Below are positions 35,722 to 46,071 of a stretch of 64,000 nt of DNA, piece after piece. Location of the stretch: contig LJIE01000002.1 in NCBI GenBank assembly GCA_001281695.1, forward strand, positions 1 to 64,000. The letters are read 5' to 3'. Numbering within the stretch: position 1 is the stretch's first letter; each line of letters begins with the position of its first letter. The notes beneath the pieces are model-generated. The model did not search any database. It was not told where the DNA came from and worked only from the letters and a program-made list of their open reading frames with translations. The DNA is from a bacterium 336/3 (lineage in GTDB: Bacteria > Bacteroidota > Bacteroidia > Cytophagales > Thermonemataceae). Both the position numbers and the translations under genes were made by a program.

Positions 35722-35740
35722 ATTATGTTTTTTTGTTTTA

Positions 35741-37225
35741 CTAAGGGAATACAACGCCTCTGATATTACGAGCATTTACATCAATCAAAGGAATTTGAGC
35801 AATGTAAGTAGTGTTGATAGCCTTGATAAATTGGTTTGCTACAATTGCATAACCTTTAGGAGTTAAGTGAACACCATCTAAAGAGAACAAACCACCACTA
35901 ATAAATGCAGAGTTTACAGAAACACCATCAATACCGTTATTTTGGATAATTTGGTTAAAGATAGCGTCAGCATCTACAATAGCTAAACCTTTAATTTGAG
36001 CAGCAGAACGAAGTTTTGTATTGAATGCTGTAGTTGCTGTACGAATGATTGTTACTTCTTGTCTATCTAATACGATATTGTCTGCAATAGGATTAGCGAG
36101 AACAGGAAAATTTGCAGGTCCCACAGGGTTTGCAGGGTTAAAGCTTGGGTTTGGTCTCACAACACCTAAACCAGCAGATAAACCAGTTGTAGCATTTGTA
36201 AGAGTAGCTTGTCCTGAAAGCAAGAAGAAATCTATTGCTGGATTCATTTGAAGAACTCTATTACCTCCTGTGATATATACAGCATAGTTGTTTGAGCCTG
36301 TTGTAAAACCAGGGCTGTTAAAACCTGCTAACTGATATGCTAAGTTCGCTTGAGCTGCTGTTAAACCACTTGATAAAGGGAATGTAATTCTTGGGAAAAC
36401 TCCACCATTCGCTGCTGCAACTGCAGGATTTACAGTTCTGACAAAAGGAATAGTTGCAACATCAGGGATAGTAGCCACAACACCTTTTGCTCCATTAGCA
36501 GTTAATTTATTTATTAAACTATCTGTACTTGCATTAAATAAAGGCGTTGCTGTAATTGTACCAGGGATACCTGTAGTACTTATAGGATATTGACCCGAAA
36601 CAAATATACCAGTTGAGTCTCCACCACGAGTAGCATAACCTAATACGTCATTGTTACCTAACCAACAAGTAAAGAATGTAGGATTAGCTTCAGCTACAAA
36701 ATCTGTATATTTTTTAGCTGTAAGAGGTGGTAATAGACGTTCAAAATAAGGGTTTAATTGAGCAACAGAAGCATTTGTAACTTCTACCATTCTCAAACCT
36801 GGGATACCCAAGTTATTGTTAGGACCTTCATGACGAGCCAATTGTCCTGTTGTAGCGTTTGTTACAGCCAATTCTGTTGTTACAGGAGTGATGATAGGAC
36901 TACCAGTAGATGTCCAACCTGTAATTTGTACATATCCTGAACCGTTTTTCTGAGCTTCGCTAAAAAGAGGCTGAGGGAAATCTCCACCACCTACAAGCTT
37001 GAACTGACCAGCAAGATAGTTAGGATATGATTTCATTTGTACATCTCTGTATAAACCACCATCTGCAAAACCAGCAGTAAGTGAATTACCAACAGATACA
37101 TATTTAGTAAAATCTAAGCTTTTTCCTTTTGAAATAGGCGTTTGATCTAACTTGGGTTTACAAGCAGCAAGAGCCAATGTTCCAAGTGCTGCGTATGCAA
37201 AATTTTTATAAGATATCAATTTCAT
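35741..37225 (-). CDS. SGNH/GDSL-hydrolase lipoprotein
   Basis: A 494-residue lipoprotein with lipobox LAAC (Cys22). The SGNH pattern is complete: block I GNSLTAGF with nucleophile Ser48, block III with GNNDVLGYA, and block V DGVHLTPKGYAI with Asp450 and His453. Several long insertions rich in Ala, Asn, Pro and Gly lie between blocks III and V. Members hydrolyse esters or acyl groups; the substrate is not evident. It is downstream of a FadL-type porin gene in the same direction (36-base gap), a common Bacteroidota pairing that suggests lipid or hydrophobic-ester uptake. Confidence 0.9.
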   Translation of the reverse strand: MKLISYKNFAYAALGTLALAACKPKLDQTPISKGKSLDFTKYVSVGNSLTAGFADGGLYRDVQMKSYPNYLAGQFKLVGGGDFPQPLFSEAQKNGSGYVQITGWTSTGSPIITPVTTELAVTNATTGQLARHEGPNNNLGIPGLRMVEVTNASVAQLNPYFERLLPPLTAKKYTDFVAEANPTFFTCWLGNNDVLGYATRGGDSTGIFVSGQYPISTTGIPGTITATPLFNASTDSLINKLTANGAKGVVATIPDVATIPFVRTVNPAVAAANGGVFPRITFPLSSGLTAAQANLAYQLAGFNSPGFTTGSNNYAVYITGGNRVLQMNPAIDFFLLSGQATLTNATTGLSAGLGVVRPNPSFNPANPVGPANFPVLANPIADNIVLDRQEVTIIRTATTAFNTKLRSAAQIKGLAIVDADAIFNQIIQNNGIDGVSVNSAFISGGLFSLDGVHLTPKGYAIVANQFIKAINTTYIAQIPLIDVNARNIRGVVFP

Positions 37226-37261
37226 ATTAATTTCAAGATTTTTAGATACGAGTTAAACATT

Positions 37262-38542
37262 TTAGAAACTGTAAGATACACCAAGACTACCAACAATTAC
37301 TCTTGTTTTGTAAGTTCCCGCAGGACCAACTGGAGCATTTCTATTGTCTAAAGCCACATTAGAGTTTGTTCTTTTAGCTTTATCACCATAAAGAACACTT
37401 GCATCAATGTTTAATTTGCCAATTTTATATCCTAAACCACCAGATAAATAAGTAGTATTTGCATCTGGAGTTTCTGCAGTCATGTAACCATCAGGTACAG
37501 GAGTAGGGTCAAAATAACCACCAGCTCTTAAACTCAAGTCTTTGATTTTGTACTCAGCACCAGCACCCAATACAATTCTGTCTTTGTAATTACGTGGAGA
37601 AGCAGAAAGCGTTGAACCAGCTACAGCATCTTTGAAAGTGAATGCTAATTCTTTATAAGCACTCCAGAATGTATAACGAATATCAAAGTTAAAAGTAAAA
37701 TTTTCATTGGGCTGTAAAGAAGACCCAAAAGTAAGCACTGCAGGCAAAGGAAGCTCAGAAGTGAAACTTGTTGTAGATGTTCCATTTGCTAAATTAGGGA
37801 AACTCGCTGCAAGACTCGCTCCAGCAGGACCTTGTAAGTTCGGAAGGTTTGAGAAAGTAGCTGTTCCATCTTCTACCTTAGCTTTAATTTCAGAACGGTA
37901 AGCAATACCTACGCTGATTTGCTCTACAGGTTTGAAAGTTACCCCTAAATTCCAACCAATGCCATTTGCTTTACCATCCAATTCAGAATCAGCAAACAAT
38001 CCATTAACAGGAAGAGCTGTTTTTCTTTGAAGATTTACACTGCCTAGCATGTATTGGAAACCAGCACCAACAGAGAGTTGTTTGTTGATACGATAAGCGA
38101 ATGTAGGCTGAATGTAAATAGCTCTTAAAGTTAGTTGTTGTAAAGATGTCTGTCCAACCCAACCATCTTCCCACTTTACTGTAGAACCATAAGGTGTAAC
38201 TACACTCAAGCCAGCTTTGAAAGCTTTGTCTTTACCAAAACCATAAGCTCCATGTAAATAAAATGGTGTACTAACAGGGTTTTCTGTCTTATAGATTTCA
38301 CTACCCAATGTAGGTGAAAATTCTATATTAGAGAAAACTGCATTCACACCCACAGCAATCCCACCAGATTCAAGGAAACCAATCGAAGCAGGGTTATAAA
38401 AAGCATTACTTACATCTGCTAAAGCAGAACCAGTATTGCCCATCCCTGTTTGTCTAACTCCTTGTAGTATTACCTGAAATCCGCCTGCTTCTGCCCATAA
38501 CGCAGTACACAAGCCCAGCATTGTAAAAATTATTTTTCTCAT
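37262..38542 (-). CDS. OmpP1/FadL-family outer-membrane transporter
   Basis: A 426-residue beta-barrel protein. A signal peptide (about 1-19, ending AEAGG) is followed by the FadL-type hatch start QVILQGVRQTGMGNTGSAL and NAFYNPASIGFLESG. C-terminal strands end VIVGSLGVSYSF with a terminal Phe for BAM assembly. It would let hydrophobic molecules cross the outer membrane, and the GDSL lipoprotein gene downstream may process them. A full-type promoter lies upstream. Confidence 0.9.
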   Translation of the reverse strand: MRKIIFTMLGLCTALWAEAGGFQVILQGVRQTGMGNTGSALADVSNAFYNPASIGFLESGGIAVGVNAVFSNIEFSPTLGSEIYKTENPVSTPFYLHGAYGFGKDKAFKAGLSVVTPYGSTVKWEDGWVGQTSLQQLTLRAIYIQPTFAYRINKQLSVGAGFQYMLGSVNLQRKTALPVNGLFADSELDGKANGIGWNLGVTFKPVEQISVGIAYRSEIKAKVEDGTATFSNLPNLQGPAGASLAASFPNLANGTSTTSFTSELPLPAVLTFGSSLQPNENFTFNFDIRYTFWSAYKELAFTFKDAVAGSTLSASPRNYKDRIVLGAGAEYKIKDLSLRAGGYFDPTPVPDGYMTAETPDANTTYLSGGLGYKIGKLNIDASVLYGDKAKRTNSNVALDNRNAPVGPAGTYKTRVIVGSLGVSYSF

Positions 38543-38586
38543 AATAAGATAGCATTAAGTTTAAGTTAAGGAAAATTAAATTTCGA

Positions 38587-38618
38587 CAAATTTAAAAACT
38601 ATAATATAATTTTTGCAA
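38587..38618 (-). promoter_or_regulatory. fadL-type operon promoter
   Basis: On the minus strand TTG (38618-38616), 21 bases, then TAAATTTG (38594-38587). It lies 45 bases before the ATG of the OmpP1/FadL gene. Confidence 0.55.
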
Positions 38619-38664
38619 TATATAGTTAGTTTTTTTAATTCTGAAAAAACTAAAAAATATTTTT

Positions 38665-39198
38665 TTATTCAATGACTCTATCTATTGCATGTATTACGCC
38701 ATTTTTAGCAGGAACATCAGCAACCACTACTTTTGCATCACCAATTGTTATGTTATCACCATTTACAATTACCTTTAATTTTTTACCTTGTAAAGTAGTA
38801 ATTTCAGGTGTTTTTTGAAGACTTGCAACATCAAATTTTCCTTTTATAATATGTCCTTTTACAAAACTTGCTCCTTGTTTAAGTAGTTGAGTCATTTTTG
38901 CTTCACCTAATTGCTCTATTGCTTTGTTGTTGGGTACTAATATAGTATAGGTATCTTCTTTACCGAGCATTTCAGATACATTTGTATTGAGATAAGACGC
39001 AAATAAAGAAAAATTTTCGTTTGTATTGAGCATGTCTAAAAGTGTAGGTGTTTCTTGAGCGTTTTCAACAGGTTTTTGCTTCTGAAGAACTTTTGTAGAA
39101 TCTTGCTCCGTAGCCAGCCCATTTGTTTTTTCTTCTTTACTTCCACAAGAAAGGATAAATGTGGAAATAAAAATCAAATAAATAAGTTTGTGGTACAT
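38665..39198 (-). CDS. Fasciclin-domain lipoprotein
   Basis: A 177-residue lipoprotein with lipobox LSCG (Cys18) and a short charged linker. A single fasciclin (FAS1) domain fills about residues 50-177: TYTILVPNNKAIEQLG, then VKGHIIKGKFDV and a C-terminal NGVIHAIDRVI, the H1/H2-type motifs. FAS1 domains mediate adhesion and surface protein binding. It is a single gene divergent from the FG-GAP cargo gene. Confidence 0.93.
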   Translation of the reverse strand: MYHKLIYLIFISTFILSCGSKEEKTNGLATEQDSTKVLQKQKPVENAQETPTLLDMLNTNENFSLFASYLNTNVSEMLGKEDTYTILVPNNKAIEQLGEAKMTQLLKQGASFVKGHIIKGKFDVASLQKTPEITTLQGKKLKVIVNGDNITIGDAKVVVADVPAKNGVIHAIDRVIE

Positions 39199-39309
39199 TT
39201 CTATGTATATTTTTTAGATTAAAAACAAAACTTTAGCAAGTTATATAAAATTTGTATAATTTTTGTGCTTTATTTCTCAAAACTTTTACAATGCCTTATT
39301 TGTTAAAAT

Positions 39310-41538
39310 ATGGCAAAACAACCACTTATGAAACTATTCTTTTTTTTCTTATGGGGATTTCCCTTTTTTTGTTTGGGGCAATATCAATTTCAATTTGATA
39401 AAAATCATCAAATTGAGCAAGGTGGCTCAGCAATTCAAAACCCTTGGGCAGGTGGTTTAAACTCTCCTCAGATTTCTACCATAGACTTAAATTTAGATGG
39501 GACATTGGATCTATTTGTTTATGACCGCACCAATCAGAAGGTTTATACTTTTATAGCCCATTCTTTTTTGAAAAAGTATATTTATCAGCCAGAGTATGAG
39601 AACCTATTTCCTGATTTTAATGGTGCTGGTTGGGTGTTGTTATATGACTATAATAATGACAACAAAAAGGATATTTTTGCTGGCTATAACTTTGGTGTTC
39701 AAGCTTATAAAAACACTTCCGTTTCTATTTTGAGTTTTACTAAACAATATGAATTGTTAGAAACAGAAAGTGTTGGTATTCCTTTTAAATATAATCTTTC
39801 AATTTTCAGTACAGATATACCTGCATTCCAAGATATAGACGCAGATGGCGATTTAGATGTTCTTTTTTTAGATTTTCATAATGGACAAATGGAATTGCAT
39901 CTAAATAGAAGTAAAGAAAGATATGGTAATACTGATTTTTTAGAATTTGAACGTATTAATTATTGTTGGGGCGATTTTTTAATTCAAGAGATTAATTGTG
40001 ATGATATTGTTTTTAATATTGCTTGTCCTTTCAATAATCTAAAATTAAGTGATGGAAGGCAAAAAATAAACCATACAGGAGCTTCTGTATTACTTTCAGA
40101 TATTAATGGTGATGGTTTGCAAGATTTACTAGTTTCTGGGGTCAGTTGCAATAAAATCTATGTGATGATTAATCAAGGAACAAATAAAGGAGCTGTCTTT
40201 AGAGATTTTACAAGCCAATATCCTGCTTCTTTTCCAATTAATTTAGGGGTCTTTACTGCTCTCTACTCTGAAGATGTAACATTTGATGGTAAAAAAGATT
40301 TGATAGCAACTTCTAATTTATACGAAAATGAAAATAATTTAGGAGATTTTAGTCAATCTGTTTGGCTCTACAACAATGTTGGTAGCAACAGTATTCCTCA
40401 ATGGAACTTTTTACAAAAAAACTTTCTACAAAGCGAAATGATTGATATTGGGCAAGGAGCTTCCCCAAGTTTTGTAGATATAGATGGAGATTCAGACCTT
40501 GATTTATTTATTGGCAACGAATTCTTTTTCAGTAAACAAAATCCTAACAAATCAACTGTAAAGTTTTATAGAAATAATGGAAATGCCAATCAAGCTCTAT
40601 TTACTTTGGAGAATGAAGATTTTATGGAGTTATCCAAATATAAGTTTTTAGAAATTCAGCCACAATGGAAGGACTTAAATAATGATGGTAGCCTTGATTT
40701 TGGATTGATCACCACCGATTCTACAAATAAAAAAACAACTTTTTACTTTTTTTCTAATCAATCTCCTAAAAACAGAGCTGTTCAATTAAATTCACAAATT
40801 CTTCCGTTTCCTATTGCTTTGGAGAAAGGTGATAGACCTTATTTTTATGATATAGATGCAGATGGCGATTTGGATATATTCAATACCAAACCTTTGGGAA
40901 ATATCGTTTTGTTGGAAAATAACAAAGGTAGTTATGTAGAAAAAAACACAAATGTTTTAAATATTCAAATTTCAGCATTAGGGAGAAATCCAAGCATCAC
41001 GATTGCTGATTTTGACTTGGACAGGAAGGATGATTTAGCTTTCATTAATAATGTAGGTTTTTTGGAAATTTACTCAGATATAAAGAGTAATTATAATACG
41101 AGTCTTTTACCTCAAAGAGATATTATAAAAACTTCTTTAATATCAAGCCAATCAAAACATTTTTTTGGTTCTTTTTCTAAAATATCCAACACTGACCTAA
41201 ATGGAGATAAAAAGCCAGATATAATTATTGGTTCACATACAGGAGGTATTCAAATTTTATCAAATACTATTGCCAAAGAAATATTACCTTTACCTGAACA
41301 AACGGATTTAATATTAAAACCTAATCCTACTCGAAATTATATATATATTCAACCACTTGGTATAGGAGATATTAATATTTATAGTTATACAGGACAAATT
41401 CTTTTTTCTTCAAGAATCGAAAGTGATAAAGAATTTGTTGTAAATGTAGAAACATGGGCATCGGGTTTATATATTGTTCGTTTCAAAGATTTAACAGGTG
41501 TTAATAAAACTGCAAAATTTGTAAAAATCAACAACTAA
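39310..41538 (+). CDS. FG-GAP/VCBS-repeat cargo protein with type IX sorting domain
   Basis: A 742-residue secreted protein. A signal peptide lies at about 8-24. From about residue 40 to 660 the protein is a beta-propeller-like array with six or more calcium-binding FG-GAP loops, such as DIDADGDLD, DINGDGLQD, DIDGDSDLD, DLNNDGSLD and DLNGDKKPD. A type A C-terminal sorting domain (about 665-742) has KPNPTRNYIYI and ASGLYIVRF. An ATG at 39328 (MKLFFFFL) is an alternative start that would place the signal peptide directly at the N-terminus. It is followed 14 bases later by the type B CTD protein, and the two probably form an operon. Confidence 0.88.
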   Translation: MAKQPLMKLFFFFLWGFPFFCLGQYQFQFDKNHQIEQGGSAIQNPWAGGLNSPQISTIDLNLDGTLDLFVYDRTNQKVYTFIAHSFLKKYIYQPEYENLFPDFNGAGWVLLYDYNNDNKKDIFAGYNFGVQAYKNTSVSILSFTKQYELLETESVGIPFKYNLSIFSTDIPAFQDIDADGDLDVLFLDFHNGQMELHLNRSKERYGNTDFLEFERINYCWGDFLIQEINCDDIVFNIACPFNNLKLSDGRQKINHTGASVLLSDINGDGLQDLLVSGVSCNKIYVMINQGTNKGAVFRDFTSQYPASFPINLGVFTALYSEDVTFDGKKDLIATSNLYENENNLGDFSQSVWLYNNVGSNSIPQWNFLQKNFLQSEMIDIGQGASPSFVDIDGDSDLDLFIGNEFFFSKQNPNKSTVKFYRNNGNANQALFTLENEDFMELSKYKFLEIQPQWKDLNNDGSLDFGLITTDSTNKKTTFYFFSNQSPKNRAVQLNSQILPFPIALEKGDRPYFYDIDADGDLDIFNTKPLGNIVLLENNKGSYVEKNTNVLNIQISALGRNPSITIADFDLDRKDDLAFINNVGFLEIYSDIKSNYNTSLLPQRDIIKTSLISSQSKHFFGSFSKISNTDLNGDKKPDIIIGSHTGGIQILSNTIAKEILPLPEQTDLILKPNPTRNYIYIQPLGIGDINIYSYTGQILFSSRIESDKEFVVNVETWASGLYIVRFKDLTGVNKTAKFVKINN

Positions 41539-41551
41539 TTTATTGTGTTCT

Positions 41552-44425
41552 ATGAAAATTATTCTAAAATATAGCTCTATCCTTGCATTTTTATTGCTGA
41601 TGCTTCCCTTTTCAGGGTATGCAACTCACTTGCAAGCAGGGCAAATAACCCTTACACGCCTCGACCCTGTTCAGCTTACTTACAGAATTACTCTAATTGT
41701 TTACAGAGACAAAGTAAATTTATTTGGAAATGGAAACACTGCAGAATTGGCAGAAACTGCAAACATTGTAATTTATGATAATAATAATAGAGAAATTACA
41801 AGGCTTACAGCCCCTCTTACCAATTTAAATGATTTAAACTCTGATGTACAACAAGGTACTTATGTAATTAATTATACATTTGCTGGAGCTGGAGCTTTCA
41901 AGATAACTTTTGCAGAAAGTTATCGAAATGGTTGTATTGTAAATATGACATCTCCTGATGGCACAGATTTATATGTTGAAAGTCAAATTATTATCAACTC
42001 TTTCTTAGGAGTAAATAACTCCCCTATTTTACTTGCTGCACCCATTGATTATGCTGGGTTAGGACAAAAATTTTTACATAACCCTGCTGCTTATGATCCT
42101 GACGGAGATAGTTTAGCTTTTAAATTAGTTACTCCTCAAAGTGCCTTAAATACAAATGTTCGTAATTATAGAGATTTAGTAAATTTTTTAGGGCAAGCAG
42201 AAGGTGGTGGGCCAGGCTCCGTAAGTATTAGTCCAACACAAGGAACTCTTACTTGGAATACGCCTAACTCTATTGGCTGTTTCAATGTAGCTATTAGGGT
42301 AGAAGAATGGCGTAAAAACTCAACTGGTAGATATGTTTTTTTAGGTTATGTAGTAAGGGATATGCAGATTATTGTGAGAAACTCTAATAATCGAAGACCA
42401 ATTCTTACTTTACCTAACAACCTTTGTGTTGCTGCCAATGAAACTATTGCTACACAAATTTCAGCTTCAGACCCTGATTTACATTGTGTCAAAATAGAAG
42501 CTACTGGACAAATGTTTGATGCTAATTCTCCTGCTCCAAGGGCTTTTCTTACTACAAGTAATGGCAGTAATTACACAGGAAATTGTTTAGCATCACCTGC
42601 AAATATTACTTTAAATTGGACTCCTTCTTGCGATTATATCAGACAACGTCCTTATCAAATTATTTTTAAAGCTACAGACGGGCCTCCTCCTGTAATAGGT
42701 CCAAGTTTGGTAGATATTAAGGTTTTAGAAATTACTGTTGTTGGACCTAAACCTCAAAACTTACAAGCTGTTGCAGATAATACCAATGATGTCATTAATT
42801 TAAGTTGGAATCCTTATATCTGTGCTAGTAAAGCACGAGATATGATTATTTGGAGAAGAGACGGATGTCCTACAAATAATCCAGCAGTTTGTGATGTAGG
42901 TGCACCAGATGGACAAGGTTATTATGAAATAGGTAGAGTTCCTATTGGGACAACCAATTTTGTAGATAGAACTGCAAAAATCGGGGCTGTTTATTCTTAT
43001 CGTGTTTCTGCTACTTTCCCTCCTCCTCAAGGTGGTGAAAGTTATGCTTCGGATGAATCTTGTGTAGCATTAGTGATTGATGTTCCTATATTTACTAAAG
43101 TAGATGTAACAGAAACTTCTACCACAACAGGCAAAGTACGAGTAGAATTTATTCAGCCTTTTGAATTTCCTTTAGGCAAACCATCTGACCCTTTTGGATA
43201 TAAAGTTTATAGGGCTGAAGGTATCAATCCTGCTAGTAAAGTGGGCAATTATGCAGAAGTTTTTAGTTTACTCAACAAAAACTCTAATGATACAGATATT
43301 ATTGGATTTACAGATAATAATCTCAACACCACTGAAAAGCAATATCATTATCGAATAGCATTTTTCTCTAATGCAACCAATGAGGGTAGCAAAGTATTTC
43401 GAGATTCTTCGGATGCTGCCTCTACTGTTCGTTTAGATTTAGAATATGCTTCCAGTTGTTTACGCCTTCTTTGGAAATATGATGTTCCTTGGGGAAACAG
43501 AGGCTATAATCATGATATTTTCAGAAGTACAAGCAACCCTAATGGTTTTAGTGATATAGGAGATTATTTTGTAAGCTTTCAGAGTAGTGGTTTGTTTGAT
43601 GATGGTACTGTTTTACAACAAATAAACTATTTCTACTATACTACTACACGAGGTTGGTATTTTAACAATGCCATTAGTGCAAGATACCCAAGTTTAGCTG
43701 TACCTTTAGTAAATAATTCTCAAATAGATAATGACAGCCCAAAAGATGTCATTAAGCCATGTCCTCCTATTTTGAGCATTAATCCTATAGATTGTAATAA
43801 TTTTACACAAACAGAGCCTTACACCAATTTTATCAGTTGGATAAATGACCCTGAAGGAAATACTAATCCTACTTCTTGTGGTAATGTTGGAGATGGGTGT
43901 GAATTTGAACCCAATAATATAGCTTTCTTCAAAGTGTATTATAAACCTACATTACAAGCTCAATATACTTTCATTGGACAAGTATCTGGCTCTACATTCA
44001 GTTTTGAACATACAGGTTTAATTTCTTTGGCAGGTTGTTATGCTGTAAGTGCTGTAGACAAAGCAGGAAATGAAGGCGATTTAAGCAATGAGGTTTGTGT
44101 AGATAATTGTATCAAATTTGAATTGCCAAATGTTTTTACCCCAAATGGAGACAATGTAAATGATGTATTCAAACCTTTTGAACCAGTAAGATTTGTAGAA
44201 AGAATAGAATTTGAGGTTTACAATCGTTGGGGCAAGAAAGTTTTTGAGCGAAGCAACGATATTAGAATCAATTGGGCTGGGAATGTAGCCAATACAGTAG
44301 AAGATGTAGCGAATTCTGCATTACCAGCAGGTACATATTATTATGTTGCAAAAGTTCGATTCTTCCGATTAGATACATCCAACGCCGAAAAGGTTTATAA
44401 AGGTTGGGTACAAATCATGAAATAA
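41552..44425 (+). CDS. Large secreted protein with type B gliding-motility C-terminal domain
   Basis: A 957-residue exported protein. A signal peptide (about 1-24, ending GYAT) is followed by Ig/FN3-like beta domains; aligned NLSWNPYICASKAR and YSYRVSA patterns suggest several fibronectin-like folds. The C-terminus (about 860-957) is the type B sorting domain: LPNVFTPNGDNVNDVFKP, then VYNRWGKKVFE and LPAGTYYYV. Type B CTDs are exported by the same type IX system, often with a PorP/SprF partner. The frame begins at a TTG (41543), but the ATG at 41552 fits the signal peptide. Long and cysteine-containing, it is probably an adhesin. Confidence 0.9.
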   Translation: MKIILKYSSILAFLLLMLPFSGYATHLQAGQITLTRLDPVQLTYRITLIVYRDKVNLFGNGNTAELAETANIVIYDNNNREITRLTAPLTNLNDLNSDVQQGTYVINYTFAGAGAFKITFAESYRNGCIVNMTSPDGTDLYVESQIIINSFLGVNNSPILLAAPIDYAGLGQKFLHNPAAYDPDGDSLAFKLVTPQSALNTNVRNYRDLVNFLGQAEGGGPGSVSISPTQGTLTWNTPNSIGCFNVAIRVEEWRKNSTGRYVFLGYVVRDMQIIVRNSNNRRPILTLPNNLCVAANETIATQISASDPDLHCVKIEATGQMFDANSPAPRAFLTTSNGSNYTGNCLASPANITLNWTPSCDYIRQRPYQIIFKATDGPPPVIGPSLVDIKVLEITVVGPKPQNLQAVADNTNDVINLSWNPYICASKARDMIIWRRDGCPTNNPAVCDVGAPDGQGYYEIGRVPIGTTNFVDRTAKIGAVYSYRVSATFPPPQGGESYASDESCVALVIDVPIFTKVDVTETSTTTGKVRVEFIQPFEFPLGKPSDPFGYKVYRAEGINPASKVGNYAEVFSLLNKNSNDTDIIGFTDNNLNTTEKQYHYRIAFFSNATNEGSKVFRDSSDAASTVRLDLEYASSCLRLLWKYDVPWGNRGYNHDIFRSTSNPNGFSDIGDYFVSFQSSGLFDDGTVLQQINYFYYTTTRGWYFNNAISARYPSLAVPLVNNSQIDNDSPKDVIKPCPPILSINPIDCNNFTQTEPYTNFISWINDPEGNTNPTSCGNVGDGCEFEPNNIAFFKVYYKPTLQAQYTFIGQVSGSTFSFEHTGLISLAGCYAVSAVDKAGNEGDLSNEVCVDNCIKFELPNVFTPNGDNVNDVFKPFEPVRFVERIEFEVYNRWGKKVFERSNDIRINWAGNVANTVEDVANSALPAGTYYYVAKVRFFRLDTSNAEKVYKGWVQIMK

Positions 44426-44428
44426 AAA

Positions 44429-44455
44429 TAAAAGGCAAGGTTTTCTTGCCTTTTA
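44429..44455 (+). terminator. Terminator after the type B CTD gene
   Basis: AAAAGGCAAG pairs with CTTGCCTTTT around GTTTT, followed by a short T-rich stretch. It begins a few bases after the stop codon. Confidence 0.8.
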
Positions 44456-44505
44456 TGCTTTTTGATATGTATTTTGTAATTCTCTTATAGAATTTCAAAC
44501 ATTCA

Positions 44506-46017
44506 ATGTCTTCACTTCGCAGATTAGCCTCAGATACAGTTTGGTATGGTGTAAGTAATATTATTAGCCGTTTTGCCAATTATTTAGTTACACCTATTCA
44601 TACAAAAATATTTTTACCCAAAGAATATGCTATCATTGGGGATTTGTATATTTATGTTACTTTTTTGAATGTAATTTTCACTTTTGGTACTGAAACCTCT
44701 TACTTCAGGTATGCCAATGATATGGATGAAAAGAAGATTTATAATCAGAATTTCACTTCATTACTACTTTATAGTTTTTTACTCTCAGGGATAATTATAG
44801 CCTTTTCTACACCTATTACAGAGTTTTTAGGTTATCCTAATAAAGAGAAGTACATTTTATATTTGGGTATTTTAATGGCTGTAGACACACTTTTGAGTCT
44901 GCCATTTGCTCGTGTAAGACAACTCAAAAAGAATAAACTTTTCGCTTTTGCAAAAATATTTAATATAGGAGTATATTTATTTTTAAATATTTTCTTTTTA
45001 TGGTTTTGCAATGATATCTCCCAAGGAAAATACTTAAACTTCCTCCAACCACTAATCACACCCTGGTTTGATACAAAAGATTTGATAGGTTATGTATTTT
45101 TATCTCAGCTATTAGCCAATATTCCTTTATTTTGGCTTTTAAGAAAAGAGGTATTTAACTACTCATTTGTTTGGGATAAGGCTTTAGTAAAAAAAATATT
45201 TATATATAGTTATCCTATAGCCATATTAGGTTTGGCGGGGACACTTAATTCAGTAGCAGATAGATTTTTTATCAAGAACTATTTACCCAGTCATTTTGGA
45301 AATAGAGAACATCTTTTAGGAATTTATTTTGCTTGTATCAAGTTTTCAGTTTTTATTTTAGTCCTTATTCAAGGTTATCGTTTTGCAGCAGAACCTTTCT
45401 TTTTCTCCAAAGCTAAAGATAAAAATGCTCCAGAATTGCTTGCTAAAGCTATGGAGTATTTTGTGATTGTTGCCTGTTTTTCTGTATTGGCAGTTAGTTT
45501 GAATATAGATTGGCTTAAATTTTTATTATTAGGGAAAAGAGAGTATGATGCAGGTTTAGTCATTGTTCCTACATTTTTATTTGCCAATGTACTTTTAGGC
45601 GTTTATTATAATTTAACTGCTTGGTTTAAAATCAGTGACAAAACTTATTATGGAACATATATTTCTATTATTGGTGCTATCATTACTATTATTGGCAATT
45701 TAGGTTTACTACCAGTTTTTGGAATATTAGGTTCATCTATTGCTAGCCTTATTACATATAGTTCTATGGCTTTTCTATGCTATTATTGGGGACAAAAATT
45801 TTACCCTATTCCCTATAATTTAGTAAAGATATCAGGTTATATTTTATTTTCTACTATTTTAGTTTGGGTAGCAAGCCAAATAGTATTTGAAAATTTATGG
45901 ACTGGTTTCTTCTTCAAAAACATACTTAATATTATATTTTTGGCCGTTGTTTTTTTCTTTGAAAAAAAGACATTGATGCCTTTTATCAACAAAATTAGAG
46001 GTAGAGTTTCTTTGTAA
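44506..46017 (+). CDS. Polysaccharide flippase of the MOP/Wzx family
   Basis: A 503-residue membrane protein with 12 to 14 helices, starting with SSLRRLASDTVWYGVSNIISRF, the usual MOP opening. Charged residues near helices 1, 4 and 7 fit lipid-linked oligosaccharide flippases. It would move undecaprenyl-PP-linked repeat units to the periplasm. No Wzy polymerase or other pathway genes are adjacent; the glycan cluster begins at 47566 on the other strand. It lies 54 bases before efp. Confidence 0.88.
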   Translation: MSSLRRLASDTVWYGVSNIISRFANYLVTPIHTKIFLPKEYAIIGDLYIYVTFLNVIFTFGTETSYFRYANDMDEKKIYNQNFTSLLLYSFLLSGIIIAFSTPITEFLGYPNKEKYILYLGILMAVDTLLSLPFARVRQLKKNKLFAFAKIFNIGVYLFLNIFFLWFCNDISQGKYLNFLQPLITPWFDTKDLIGYVFLSQLLANIPLFWLLRKEVFNYSFVWDKALVKKIFIYSYPIAILGLAGTLNSVADRFFIKNYLPSHFGNREHLLGIYFACIKFSVFILVLIQGYRFAAEPFFFSKAKDKNAPELLAKAMEYFVIVACFSVLAVSLNIDWLKFLLLGKREYDAGLVIVPTFLFANVLLGVYYNLTAWFKISDKTYYGTYISIIGAIITIIGNLGLLPVFGILGSSIASLITYSSMAFLCYYWGQKFYPIPYNLVKISGYILFSTILVWVASQIVFENLWTGFFFKNILNIIFLAVVFFFEKKTLMPFINKIRGRVSL

Positions 46018-46029
46018 AAAAATTATTAC

Positions 46030-46037
46030 TATTTTTG
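46030..46037 (+). promoter_or_regulatory. efp promoter -7 box
   Basis: TATTTTTG fits the -7 consensus and lies 34 bases before the efp ATG. The closest TTG is at only 15 bases, so the -33 element is weak. Confidence 0.45.
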
Positions 46038-46071
46038 CGGAAAATTATAATTCACTATTATTCATTATATT

